61,622 nt of DNA, from the NCBI GenBank assembly GCA_945902955.1, contig CAMDNO010000007.1, forward strand, positions 1-61,622. Direction: 5' to 3'. Made by a program: the position numbers and the translations under genes. Below the pieces are notes generated by a model. That model worked only from the letters and a program-made list of their open reading frames with translations. It was not told the origin of the DNA and did no database searches. Origin of the DNA: Porphyromonas cangingivalis (GTDB taxonomy: Bacteria; Bacteroidota; Bacteroidia; Bacteroidales; Paludibacteraceae). Below are positions 9,992 through 19,157 of the stretch, piece by piece (position 1 is the first letter of the stretch; each line of letters begins with the position of its first letter).

Positions 9992-11914
9992 ATGAAAAAG
10001 AAAATTGCAACCGGTTTAATAAAGTTTTTTTTTAGCTTGAGTTTGGTATTTGCATTAGTGCCAACAACTGCTGCAAAATCAACCTTTATAAAAATCGAAA
10101 AGTATATTCCAAATCATTACACTAACGCTAAATTACAAAATTCAAATTGGGACAAACCTAAGTTTGATAAAAAAAACTTGCTTTTAGACAGCACTTCCAA
10201 TGATCACAACTATAAAATCTGGATTACAGCAGCCCCCGAAGGCATTCTCTTTAAAGTAACTGTTTTTGATAAGGAACATTCACGAAAGTACGATGAGCGT
10301 ACACTTTGGATGGGCGATGCGCTATATATCAGTCTCGACTCGCGTGGAAACACTCCCGATGGTACAGTTTCGAAAACCTTGCAGGATGATGATTTTACAG
10401 CTATTTTTGGATTGGGCAAAAAAGGTGCTGAGGCAATTATGAACAATGATAAAAACACCTTGATTGATAATGATGAAGCTCAACTGTTGATTCGAACTAT
10501 AACCCGCAACGAAAAGTCTAAAGTTACCACCTACGAATTGGCAATTCCCTGGGAAAAAATAAATAGTAATCCCTCCGTAGCAAGGAGTATTGGTGTAGCT
10601 GTTTTAATAAAGGATGAAGGAAAAAATGGTTCTGATTTTACTTGGGGAATTTCAAAGAAAGAGATTATCAAACTGAAACGCTATCAGTTACCTGAATTCA
10701 ATACAACTTTCACTACCATTATTCCCGTTCAAACCCAATTAAAAAAATCGGATGAAAATGCGCAGTTGTTGGTAGGATGGAAAAATACATCAGTTGATCA
10801 AATTGCAGTTTCGATAGCTAACGAAAAATGCACGCAAGATGTAAAATCTTTAAATGGATCATATCAAATCGAAGTGAGGTCTGATTTAATAAAACCAAAT
10901 CAAGACAGTGTTAAGATTGAGTTAATAAGCAATAATAAAATTGTGAAAACATTCAACGTAGGATTGGAAACAAAGGATATTTTATACGCCCATTTCAATA
11001 AACGAATCAATCAATTACTGAAAACCTCGACACATGAATTGATTAGCACACATTTAAAATCAACAAAACTAGTTGTGGATCAGGCATATCAAACCATGCA
11101 TTTGCCACAAATACAAAACCGACATAAGACAGACGATGTGGAATTATTCTTTTCGACAATAAAAATATTACTCGAAAAAATGCCAACAGAAAAGTATGAA
11201 TTTGATTTATTTACCAAACAATGTATCCCACTTACTTTTGTGTTTCGCTCGTCGCTCGATTATAGTTTGCAGTTTTATACACTTCAATTGCCTTATAATT
11301 GGCAACCCGAAAAAAAATATCCTTTAACCGTATATCTGCATGGTAGCGGGCCGGGACACCCATTAGAGGGCTTAGAAACAGGTTTCGACAATTCAGGGCA
11401 AAATACATTATTCCGAAATGTTGATATTAACCCCGACACCATTCCGGGCGCTCATTTAGGCTTCTTGGTTGCTCCATGGGGACGAGGGAATAATGGATAC
11501 GAAGGTTACGCAGAAAACGATATTTTCGAAATTGTTGAATTGCTGCAAAATCAGTTTCAGGTAATAAAAAACAAAATGTACATCTCAGGATTTAGCATGG
11601 GTTGTAATGGTGCTCTGCGAATTGCTGTAAAAAAACCGGAATTATGGGCAGGAGCTAATTTTGCCGCCGGGTTTCATCATATAAGTTATTGGAAAAATAA
11701 TCCGGAATTGAAAAAGCTAAAAAGTATTCCGATGAACATTTGGGTGGGCGAACTGGACGAAAGAATGTATAGCGGCATGAAAGAGTTTATGATAGAAGCT
11801 GACAAAATTGGGTTAAAATACGTCAGTAAAGTGGTGCCAAATACCCCCCACACCTATCCTTATTGGGAATATATGAACAGTATTCAGTATTTGATGCAAT
11901 TTGAAAAAAAATAA
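9992..11914 (+). CDS. CBM9-like domain fused to alpha/beta-hydrolase esterase
   Basis: A 640-residue exported protein. After a signal peptide ending near TAAKS, residues 35-245 resemble a CBM9/DOMON-like sugar-binding domain (ILFKVTVFDKEH, LWMGDALYISLDSRG, YELAIPWEKIN). A middle linker domain (250-410) follows, then an alpha/beta-hydrolase (about 415-640) with oxyanion motif YLHGSGPGH, nucleophile elbow SGFSMG (Ser535), Asp589 in GELDE and His620 in NTPHTYP. The hydrolase resembles secreted PHB-depolymerase/feruloyl-esterase-like enzymes. Removal of an ester group (acetyl or feruloyl) from a glycan is the likely role, but the acyl group is unknown. It lies 8 bases after the FISUMP gene and 6 before the sulfatase, consistent with one operon. 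Confidence 0.75.
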   Translation: MKKKIATGLIKFFFSLSLVFALVPTTAAKSTFIKIEKYIPNHYTNAKLQNSNWDKPKFDKKNLLLDSTSNDHNYKIWITAAPEGILFKVTVFDKEHSRKYDERTLWMGDALYISLDSRGNTPDGTVSKTLQDDDFTAIFGLGKKGAEAIMNNDKNTLIDNDEAQLLIRTITRNEKSKVTTYELAIPWEKINSNPSVARSIGVAVLIKDEGKNGSDFTWGISKKEIIKLKRYQLPEFNTTFTTIIPVQTQLKKSDENAQLLVGWKNTSVDQIAVSIANEKCTQDVKSLNGSYQIEVRSDLIKPNQDSVKIELISNNKIVKTFNVGLETKDILYAHFNKRINQLLKTSTHELISTHLKSTKLVVDQAYQTMHLPQIQNRHKTDDVELFFSTIKILLEKMPTEKYEFDLFTKQCIPLTFVFRSSLDYSLQFYTLQLPYNWQPEKKYPLTVYLHGSGPGHPLEGLETGFDNSGQNTLFRNVDINPDTIPGAHLGFLVAPWGRGNNGYEGYAENDIFEIVELLQNQFQVIKNKMYISGFSMGCNGALRIAVKKPELWAGANFAAGFHHISYWKNNPELKKLKSIPMNIWVGELDERMYSGMKEFMIEADKIGLKYVSKVVPNTPHTYPYWEYMNSIQYLMQFEKK

Positions 11915-11920
11915 TATAAC

Positions 11921-13555
11921 ATGATTAATAAACAACATATATTACTTGCTGTTGGAAGTCTGTCGGCTGTTACTGTTATTCAGGCCCAAAACAAAATTGA
12001 TGTTGGCAAACAACCTAACATCATTATTATTTCCTGCGAAGATATTTCGCCTGATTTGGGTTGTTACGGTAATCCTGTGGTTAAAACTCCCAATTTAGAT
12101 GCATTGGCAAACGATGCCATTTTGTTCGAAAATGCCTATTCTACGGCCGGCGTTTCGGCACCAAGTAGGGCGGCATTGATTACCGGCATGTATGCCAACT
12201 CCATTGGTGGTGGTAATATGCGTACCGGTGCCAAGGATGTGAAAGGCATTTCGCCTTATCAGGCAGTGCCGCCAGCAGACGTGAAATGTTACAGCGAACT
12301 GATGCGGGCGGCTGGTTATTACGCTACCAACAATGATAAAACAGATTATCAGTTCAATGCGCCTTTATCAGCTTGGGACGATTGCAGTAAAAAGGCACAA
12401 TGGGAAAATAGACCAGAAAAAAGTCCGTTTTTTTCCATTTTCAATATCATGACTTCGCACGAATCACAGATAATATACCGTAAAAACAGCCCTATCTCTT
12501 ATTTCGATAAAGATGTAATTGTACCCCCCTATTATCCCGAAGATTCGACTATTCGAAGAGATATTGTGCGAAATTATTCCAATATCACGGTTATGGATAG
12601 AGAGGCTGGCGAAATTATCCAAAATCTCAAAGCAAAAGGATTGTACGACGATGCCATTATCATTTTTTACTCAGACCATGGCGGGCCATTGCCTCGACAA
12701 AAAAGAGAGATTATTGCTTCTGGAACGCATGTTCCACTGCTGATAAAACTCCCTAAGAACCAATATGCAGGTTCGCGTAATGCTGAATTGGTTAGCCTTT
12801 TGGACATCCCCGCCACTGTACTTTCATTGGCTGGTGCAAAAGTGCCAAACTATATGCAAGGACAAGTTTTGATAGGCAAACAAAAGGATAAACCACGCAA
12901 ATATGTACATGCAAGTCGCGACAGAATGGATACCGAGATGGATATGGTACGCATGACTTTCGACAAAAAATTTATGTATATCCGTAACTATTATCCCGAA
13001 AAACCATATTATCAGGATATTCAGTTTAGAATAAACTCACTTCCATCGATGGCTCGCTTGCTGGAACTGAAAGCACAGAATAAACTTGATTCGATACAAA
13101 TGATTTGGTTTTCGAATACAAAACCAAAAGAGCAATTGTTTGTGATGAATAATGACCCACATAACCTTCACGATGTTGCAAATAATCCGCTTTACAAAAA
13201 GGAATTAATAAGGCTTCGCAAAGAGAATGACAAATGGGTGAAAGCAATTCACGACCAAGGACTAAAAAAGGATGGCACAATAAAAACTGAAAAAGAGCTT
13301 ATTAACGAAATGTGGCCAAACGGCGTGCAACCTCAAGTGCTAACACCCGTTTTGATTCACAAAAACGGCATTTTGAAAATTAAAACCCCAACAAAAGGCA
13401 CTTCTATTGTTTATCAACTAAATGGCAAAGGGAACAATCCTCAACATTGGATACTTTACAATGACAAAGGTATAAAGGTAAATGTGGGTGATTCAATTTC
13501 TATTGTTGCCAGCAGATTAGGATACAAAAATACAACGATGAATCAAAAATTTTAA
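11921..13555 (+). CDS. Family S1 sulfatase, serine-type
   Basis: A 544-residue exported sulfatase. After the signal peptide the metal-binding start reads PNIIIISCEDISPDLGCYG. The formylglycine site is S79-A-P-S-R83 followed by AALITGMY, so the modified residue is serine, not cysteine. Downstream are the FYSDHGGPLPRQKR metal/sulfate site and the C-terminal subdomain. Serine-type sulfatases need the anaerobic radical-SAM maturase (anSME) to make formylglycine; none is encoded here, so it must act in trans. Location beside GH115 and an esterase suggests removal of sulfate from an acidic plant or algal glycan, in the periplasm or at the surface. The exact S1 subfamily and the sulfated sugar cannot be told by eye. 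Confidence 0.9.
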   Translation: MINKQHILLAVGSLSAVTVIQAQNKIDVGKQPNIIIISCEDISPDLGCYGNPVVKTPNLDALANDAILFENAYSTAGVSAPSRAALITGMYANSIGGGNMRTGAKDVKGISPYQAVPPADVKCYSELMRAAGYYATNNDKTDYQFNAPLSAWDDCSKKAQWENRPEKSPFFSIFNIMTSHESQIIYRKNSPISYFDKDVIVPPYYPEDSTIRRDIVRNYSNITVMDREAGEIIQNLKAKGLYDDAIIIFYSDHGGPLPRQKREIIASGTHVPLLIKLPKNQYAGSRNAELVSLLDIPATVLSLAGAKVPNYMQGQVLIGKQKDKPRKYVHASRDRMDTEMDMVRMTFDKKFMYIRNYYPEKPYYQDIQFRINSLPSMARLLELKAQNKLDSIQMIWFSNTKPKEQLFVMNNDPHNLHDVANNPLYKKELIRLRKENDKWVKAIHDQGLKKDGTIKTEKELINEMWPNGVQPQVLTPVLIHKNGILKIKTPTKGTSIVYQLNGKGNNPQHWILYNDKGIKVNVGDSISIVASRLGYKNTTMNQKF

Positions 13556-13567
13556 AATTACAACACT

Positions 13568-16471
13568 TTGAAAACATTATGTTGTAGCAACAAAAACCGT
13601 TCAATTCTACTTGTTATTGGATTGATTAGCATTTCGCAATTATTTTTTGCTCAACAAGTTACTTTCATAAAAGCCGCTAATTCTTTCCCGGTAGTTAGTG
13701 ATGGTGCAGCCACAACCATTGTAGTGGATGCCAACGATTTTGAAGTAGTTAAAACGGTTGCTACTCATTTCCAAAACGACGTGGCAGTGGTTACCAAAGT
13801 AAAACCGGCACTACAAAATTCGCTTCAAGCCAAAACCCTAATTCTGGTTGGAAGTATAGAGAAAAGCAGTTTTATTAAACAACTGATTGCCGAAAAAAAA
13901 CTCGACGTAAAAGCCATCGAAGGTCAGTGGGAACGCTATATTTGTCAAATGATAAGTAATCCATTTCCGAGTGTAGAAAGTGCGCTGGTTGTTTGTGGTA
14001 GCGACCGCCGTGGCACTGCTTATGGGCTTTTCAACTTATCGAAGCAGATGGGCGTTTCGCCTTTTTATTGGTGGGCAGATATTCCGGTAAAACAACACAA
14101 AGAAGTATTTGTAAATACTGCTCCATTTCTCTCTCATGCGCCCGATGTAAAATACCGAGGCATATTTATTAACGACGAGCAGTGGGGCATTGGACCTTGG
14201 GCTGGCAAAATTTTTGAACCCGAAGTGGGAACTTTAGGGCCAAAAACCTACGCCAAAGTGTTTGAAATGATGTTACGCTTAAAAGCCAACTACATTTGGC
14301 CTTCTATGAAGATAAAAAAAGCATTTTATCAAGTGCCAGGCAACAAAGAAATGGCCGATAAGTATGCCATTGTTATGGGTTCGTCGCATCATGAGCCATT
14401 GCACATAAACACCTCCCTTGAATGGAACAAAAAAGTAAATGGTCCTTGGCAATACGATATTAACAAACAGCAGATTGATAATGCATGGAATGCCCGTGTG
14501 AAAGAATCGGCTGATTATGAGAATATTTACACCATGGGAATGCGTGGTGCCGAAGACAAAGGCATGGAGGGCGATTTTAGTGTTGATGAAAAGGCGAAAC
14601 TATTGAGCAATATCATTGCTAACCAACGCGAAATTTTGAAAAAATACCACAAACAACCATTAACCGATGTTCCCCAAGTGCTTACCGTTTACAAGGAGGT
14701 GCTTAAACTATATAACGAAGGACTTGAAGTGCCCGATGATATGACAATTGTATGGACAGATGATAATTATGGTTATATTCAACAACTCAATTCGTGGAAA
14801 GAAAAAAGCAGGAAAGGCGGAACGGGCGTGTATTATCATTTGGATTATTTGGGTCGTCCACAATCCTATGTGTGGCTTGCTACCGTGCATCCAATGTTGA
14901 TTTGGAAGGAATTGAATAAAGCGTTTAATTCTGGTGCTGATAGATTATGGGTGTTCAATGTAGGCGATATAAAACCGCACGAACAACAAATAGAATACTG
15001 TATGGATTTGGCTTGGGATTTCCCAGCCAATAAACCCCAAACGGCACTCGACAGAATGAAAAACTGGTTTGTATCTTATCTTGGCAATGAATTAGGCGAA
15101 GAAACATACAATGTAATGATGGATTACTATCAATTGGCTTTGGAGCGAAAACCCGATTTTATGGGCTGGGACAGATTAGAACCAGCAACACCCGTTATAA
15201 ACACTGAATATAGTTATCACAATTATGGAGAACTCAGTCGTAGAATGGCGCGATTGAATCAGTTAGCGAAAAAGATTCAAGTGATTTATACTAAAGTTCC
15301 TGCCGAATACAAATCTTCGTTTTATCAGTTGGCCTACTACCATGTTTTGGGAAGTAAGCTTATGAACGACAAATTGCTTTATGCTCAAATAAATAGAATG
15401 TATGCCAAACAAGGGCGGGCATTGACAAATGAATATGCTGTGAAATCTAAACTTGCATTCGATAGCATCAAATTAATCACCGAAGATTTCCGAAAATTGG
15501 AGAACGGAAAATGGAATGAAATGATGTCGTGGTGGAGTTTCAATTATTCGTATATGCCGCCAGTAGATTCGATTAGCATTCCCAACAAAGCGATTATGGG
15601 CATTGATTTTGATGGAAACGATCCAGATAATGGAACAAAATCCATCCATTCGCTACCATTGATGAGCAATATTTATAAAGAAACCTATTCTTTTGAAATA
15701 TATAACAAAGGAACAACTCCTTTTAAATGGCAAGCTAAAGCCGATAATAAATGGCTGAAAATTGAGAAATCGAAAGGTATTTGCAATGCACAGGAACGCA
15801 TCAAAGTTATGGTAGATTGGGCAAATGCACCTATTGGAAATAGCTTGGGCAAAATAACGGTAAAAGGTGCTGGTTCATCGGTTTTACTACAAGTTCCCGT
15901 TTTCAATTGTCCACAAAACGAGCTGGATTCTATGCAAGGTCGCTTTGTAGAAAAAGATGGTGTTATAGCCATTAGTGCTGCTAATTTCACCAAAGAAAAT
16001 CCTAAAAATGAGTACAACTGGACGGTAATAGATTATTTCGGTCAGGCTGGGAAAATGGTTACCATATTGCCTGACACTTTACGCAGAATTGGTCACGACT
16101 GGGATTTGACTAAAAATGCTCCAAGCTTGGAATATGATTTTTACACTTTCAGTTCGGGTTGGGTAAATACGTTGACTTACACATTGCCCACTCATGCAAT
16201 AAACAAGCAAAGAGGTTGTTTGTATGCCGTAGCCATTGATAACCAACCACCAAAAATAATTGATTTCAGCACACGCGAACTGAGTGAAACGTGGAAGCAA
16301 AACGTGCAACGCAATTCTGCCATTGGCGAAAGCAAACATTTTATTGCCAAACCCGGAAAGCATGTTTTTAAAGTTTGGGCAATAGACCCCGACGTGGTTT
16401 TCGACCGATTTATCATTAACTTGGGTGGCTTGCATAAATCGTATTTGGGACCATTGGAAACAAAACCTTAA
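13568..16471 (+). CDS. GH115 alpha-glucuronidase (TTG start)
   Basis: A 967-residue exported enzyme of family GH115, which removes terminal (4-O-methyl)-glucuronic acid from xylan or arabinogalactan. The family signatures are clear: GSDRRGTAYGLFNLS, FYWWADIP (about 165-172), KYRGIFINDEQWG (about 195), NYIWPSMK, GSSHHEPL and TMGMRGAEDKGMEG, with a beta-rich C-terminal domain after residue 690. Length is normal. The only start that gives the signal peptide (hydrophobic SILLVIGLISISQLFFAQ) is TTG at 13568, 12 bases after the sulfatase stop; the first in-frame ATG is about 130 codons further on and would destroy the fold. It is the last gene of the 9318-16471 operon. Confidence 0.93.
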   Translation: MKTLCCSNKNRSILLVIGLISISQLFFAQQVTFIKAANSFPVVSDGAATTIVVDANDFEVVKTVATHFQNDVAVVTKVKPALQNSLQAKTLILVGSIEKSSFIKQLIAEKKLDVKAIEGQWERYICQMISNPFPSVESALVVCGSDRRGTAYGLFNLSKQMGVSPFYWWADIPVKQHKEVFVNTAPFLSHAPDVKYRGIFINDEQWGIGPWAGKIFEPEVGTLGPKTYAKVFEMMLRLKANYIWPSMKIKKAFYQVPGNKEMADKYAIVMGSSHHEPLHINTSLEWNKKVNGPWQYDINKQQIDNAWNARVKESADYENIYTMGMRGAEDKGMEGDFSVDEKAKLLSNIIANQREILKKYHKQPLTDVPQVLTVYKEVLKLYNEGLEVPDDMTIVWTDDNYGYIQQLNSWKEKSRKGGTGVYYHLDYLGRPQSYVWLATVHPMLIWKELNKAFNSGADRLWVFNVGDIKPHEQQIEYCMDLAWDFPANKPQTALDRMKNWFVSYLGNELGEETYNVMMDYYQLALERKPDFMGWDRLEPATPVINTEYSYHNYGELSRRMARLNQLAKKIQVIYTKVPAEYKSSFYQLAYYHVLGSKLMNDKLLYAQINRMYAKQGRALTNEYAVKSKLAFDSIKLITEDFRKLENGKWNEMMSWWSFNYSYMPPVDSISIPNKAIMGIDFDGNDPDNGTKSIHSLPLMSNIYKETYSFEIYNKGTTPFKWQAKADNKWLKIEKSKGICNAQERIKVMVDWANAPIGNSLGKITVKGAGSSVLLQVPVFNCPQNELDSMQGRFVEKDGVIAISAANFTKENPKNEYNWTVIDYFGQAGKMVTILPDTLRRIGHDWDLTKNAPSLEYDFYTFSSGWVNTLTYTLPTHAINKQRGCLYAVAIDNQPPKIIDFSTRELSETWKQNVQRNSAIGESKHFIAKPGKHVFKVWAIDPDVVFDRFIINLGGLHKSYLGPLETKP

Positions 16472-16772
16472 AGTCTCGACAAAAAATAATCATTTTAAAA
16501 CTAAATGCTATTGCTTATCATAAGGCCAGGCATTAGTTTTATAGAATAAATTTTGGATAATAATTATAAAGTAGCTGTAATTGAAAATATTAAATACTAT
16601 GCTTTATTCTGACCCCCAACCCCCAAAGGGGGCTTAAAAAAGCTTTTAGTATTTGATTAAAGTTATTAAAAAAAATGATAATATGTCTTGAAGCCCCCTT
16701 TGGGGGTTGGGGGTCACATAAAAAAAAATTAAAAAAACAAATCAATAATAAATTCTACTTACTTATCTGTAT
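16472..16772. other. Intergenic region carrying an inverted-repeat element
   Basis: 301 bases without a supportable gene. It contains the inverted-repeat element listed at 16610-16716 and is otherwise very AT-rich with A-runs (16717-16740). I see no exact TAnnTTTG promoter in front of the gene at 16773, so the start of that operon is not located. Confidence 0.6.
16610..16716. repeat. 26-bp perfect inverted repeat flanking a 55-bp AT-rich core
   Basis: Arms 16610-16635 and 16691-16716 are exact reverse complements. Each arm contains a C5-AA-C5-AAA-G5 block, itself partly palindromic, which stands out from the AT-rich surroundings. The core is 55 bases with no coding content. G/C-run repeats of this type are dispersed in many Bacteroidota intergenic regions (from memory). 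The unit looks like a REP/MITE-like element, and as RNA it would form a very stable stem that could end transcription between the GH115 operon and the operon at 16773. Confidence 0.9.
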
Positions 16773-19157
16773 ATGAAAAAGCTTGTTTTATCCCTTTTAA
16801 TTCTGACTTCGGTTAGCATGTTTGGTCAAAATCAGATAAACGGAGCAATGAAAGGTGCTTTCGCTTCACCTGTTATAGAAGATGGCAAGCGAAATATAAT
16901 CTTGCAAAACCGTTGTGGTAATCGTTTATCGTTGTTAATGTACGATGATTACACCAATCTCGAATTTGTGTATAAACCAAATGCATATCGGCGCAAGGAA
17001 CTTTTTGCCCGTAATTTTTCAAGTCGTGATAACTATACCTATTTGTTTCAATCGGCAGTATTACCTATGATTAATGCCAACAATATTGTAGGTTTCGATT
17101 ACGACCCATTTATTACCAAACTTAAAATGAAAAATCAATGGGATGCTAAAAACGAAATTACTGTAGTTAATATCGCCGACGAAAACGTATTTGCCATTGC
17201 TGCCAAAACACCTTTACTAATTCAAATAAAACCTCACAAAGCTTTTGACCTGAAAAATGGATTACTTACCGAGCATTTTAGCGATAGAGGTGAGAATATT
17301 GTTTCTTACGTGGCGTTCAACAATTTAGAATTAAACCGCTTGAGAATACTTCAGGATGGAACTTATGTAATTCAGATTTTCGAAAACGAAATTGTTTATT
17401 TTGGTGGTGAAGAAAGCGATTATCAGGTTGATAAAACGCTGAACAAATTAAAAGGATTAGATTTAAAACAATTAGTGGCACAAAACGAAGCTACCCTTGC
17501 CAATAAAATGAATCAGGGAATTGTGAAATTCTCGAATCCCGATTTTCAGAAAGTCCTCGATATTAATCACCGAATAACTTATTCGGGAATTGATGAAGGT
17601 GGAGCCTGTTTTGGAGCTATTAACCGACTTTATTACCTTATATGGGTTCGCGATGGTTCAATGACCAGCTCCTTGATGGCGCGTGCAGGAAATCCTGAAT
17701 TGATTAAAATATGGGCGAAATTCTTACTGAGCAATCCTTCGATGATAAGGAAAGAGGATGGTAGTTTAGTTCCTGAATTTCTTCAAATTGTAGGAACTCG
17801 CTGGACAAGAACCGAAGACGATGGACTTTTTTACGCAGCACTTTCATTGTACAGTTATTTTAAAACTACTGGGCAGGATGACTTACTGCATTCGAAAGAA
17901 TTTGATATTCTCATAGATGCTATTGACCAGTATTTGATTAAAACTTGGAAAAGTGATCAAAAACTTATGGTGAGTAATACTATCGGTGAAACACCATTAA
18001 AATCGGATCCATACTTTGGTTACGATATGGTAACCGGAAATATGGAGCACAACAATTTGCATATAAGCAAAGGCAAAGAACTGCAGTCGTCGGCAAGTTT
18101 GTATAACCAAATAAACACCTACAACATTATGATGATGGCTTCGGAATTGCTTTCGCAACGAAGTGATTTAGATAAAGGTCGAAGTGCGAAGTATTTGGCC
18201 ATTGCAAACGATGTAAAATCGGCTTTGAATACTGTTTTCTTCGACAAAAAAAACGACTGTTTGTATAGCGGCATCGAGTATTTTGTGGATGGGACAGAAG
18301 AAAAGCTTAGTTTCGAGCAGGACGTAAATCCATGGGAAGGATCGTGGGCAACGGCTATAGGTCCGTTTTTCCCAGTGCCCGATTTACAATTAAAAACAGC
18401 ACGTTTTATCTATAAAACATGGCCAGTAATAACCAAACAAGGCTACGGATACTGCCCGTGGAATACCGTATCGAAAGTGCTTACCGAATATGGCATGTCG
18501 AGCACCGAATATGAAACAATGCTATCGGCCGAAATAAAAGATGCGAATACACTAAGCGTAAAATACCCTATGCCAGGCGGACTAACTGAGTATAACCGTC
18601 AGTTAGAAAGCTGGCGAGCACTCCCTTTTTCGGCAGGCAGTTTGTTCTTCTCCATGGCTTCGCAAATGATAAGTAGTTTGCCCAACGGATTGGCTGTAAG
18701 AGCAAGCAATAAAGTGGATAGTTTGCTCAACTTCAGGTATAAACTTTCAACTATTCAAGGTGTGGCCAAAGGAAATGGCGACGTGGTAAATGCATATATT
18801 TTTAATGGCGATACCATTGATAATAGTTTGCAATTGCCCGAAAGCAAGTTGAAATCCGGTAATAATTACTTGACAGTGATTCGTGGCCAACAAAATGAGA
18901 CATTCCGACTGTTTTCATCGTCGGTGCAGTTGATGAATTTATCTAAAAATCAAAATTCTCTTCACTATAGTTTTACTGGCACAATTCCGGCACAAATTTA
19001 TCTTGAAAATGCCGAAAAAGCGGATGCTATTGAACTCAAAGATGCTACAGGTAAGGCAATCGAATTTACTAAAGTAAACATTAACAATAATAAAACAACT
19101 TTGCTAGAATTTTATCCAAAGGGTGATTTTAGTTTAAATGTAACATTGAAAAAATGA
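16773..19157 (+). CDS. Secreted (alpha/alpha)6-barrel glycosidase-like protein
   Basis: A 794-residue exported protein with signal peptide (KKLVLSLLILTSVSMFGQ). Residues 20-260 are a beta-rich N-terminal domain. Residues 270-640 show six-hairpin glycosidase motifs like those of GH15/GH63/debranching enzymes: YLIWVRDGSM (D294), a TRTEDDGLF segment (E348-D350), NPWEGSW (E522) and YCPWNTV. A small beta domain ends the protein. D294 and E522 are the most family-like acid candidates, but this is by eye. I cannot give a CAZy family. Its stop overlaps the start of the GH2 gene by 4 bases (ATGA), so the two are translationally coupled and probably act on the same substrate. Confidence 0.65.
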   Translation: MKKLVLSLLILTSVSMFGQNQINGAMKGAFASPVIEDGKRNIILQNRCGNRLSLLMYDDYTNLEFVYKPNAYRRKELFARNFSSRDNYTYLFQSAVLPMINANNIVGFDYDPFITKLKMKNQWDAKNEITVVNIADENVFAIAAKTPLLIQIKPHKAFDLKNGLLTEHFSDRGENIVSYVAFNNLELNRLRILQDGTYVIQIFENEIVYFGGEESDYQVDKTLNKLKGLDLKQLVAQNEATLANKMNQGIVKFSNPDFQKVLDINHRITYSGIDEGGACFGAINRLYYLIWVRDGSMTSSLMARAGNPELIKIWAKFLLSNPSMIRKEDGSLVPEFLQIVGTRWTRTEDDGLFYAALSLYSYFKTTGQDDLLHSKEFDILIDAIDQYLIKTWKSDQKLMVSNTIGETPLKSDPYFGYDMVTGNMEHNNLHISKGKELQSSASLYNQINTYNIMMMASELLSQRSDLDKGRSAKYLAIANDVKSALNTVFFDKKNDCLYSGIEYFVDGTEEKLSFEQDVNPWEGSWATAIGPFFPVPDLQLKTARFIYKTWPVITKQGYGYCPWNTVSKVLTEYGMSSTEYETMLSAEIKDANTLSVKYPMPGGLTEYNRQLESWRALPFSAGSLFFSMASQMISSLPNGLAVRASNKVDSLLNFRYKLSTIQGVAKGNGDVVNAYIFNGDTIDNSLQLPESKLKSGNNYLTVIRGQQNETFRLFSSSVQLMNLSKNQNSLHYSFTGTIPAQIYLENAEKADAIELKDATGKAIEFTKVNINNNKTTLLEFYPKGDFSLNVTLKK

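Noticed and set aside
12155-12169. Loss of sulfatase activity because Cys is replaced by Ser
   Set aside because: The whole S-A-P-S-R site and its flanks are intact, and serine-type sulfatases are known to be matured by anaerobic enzymes.
16610-16716. Insertion sequence
   Set aside because: The inverted arms enclose only 55 non-coding bases and no transposase; at most a MITE/REP-like element.
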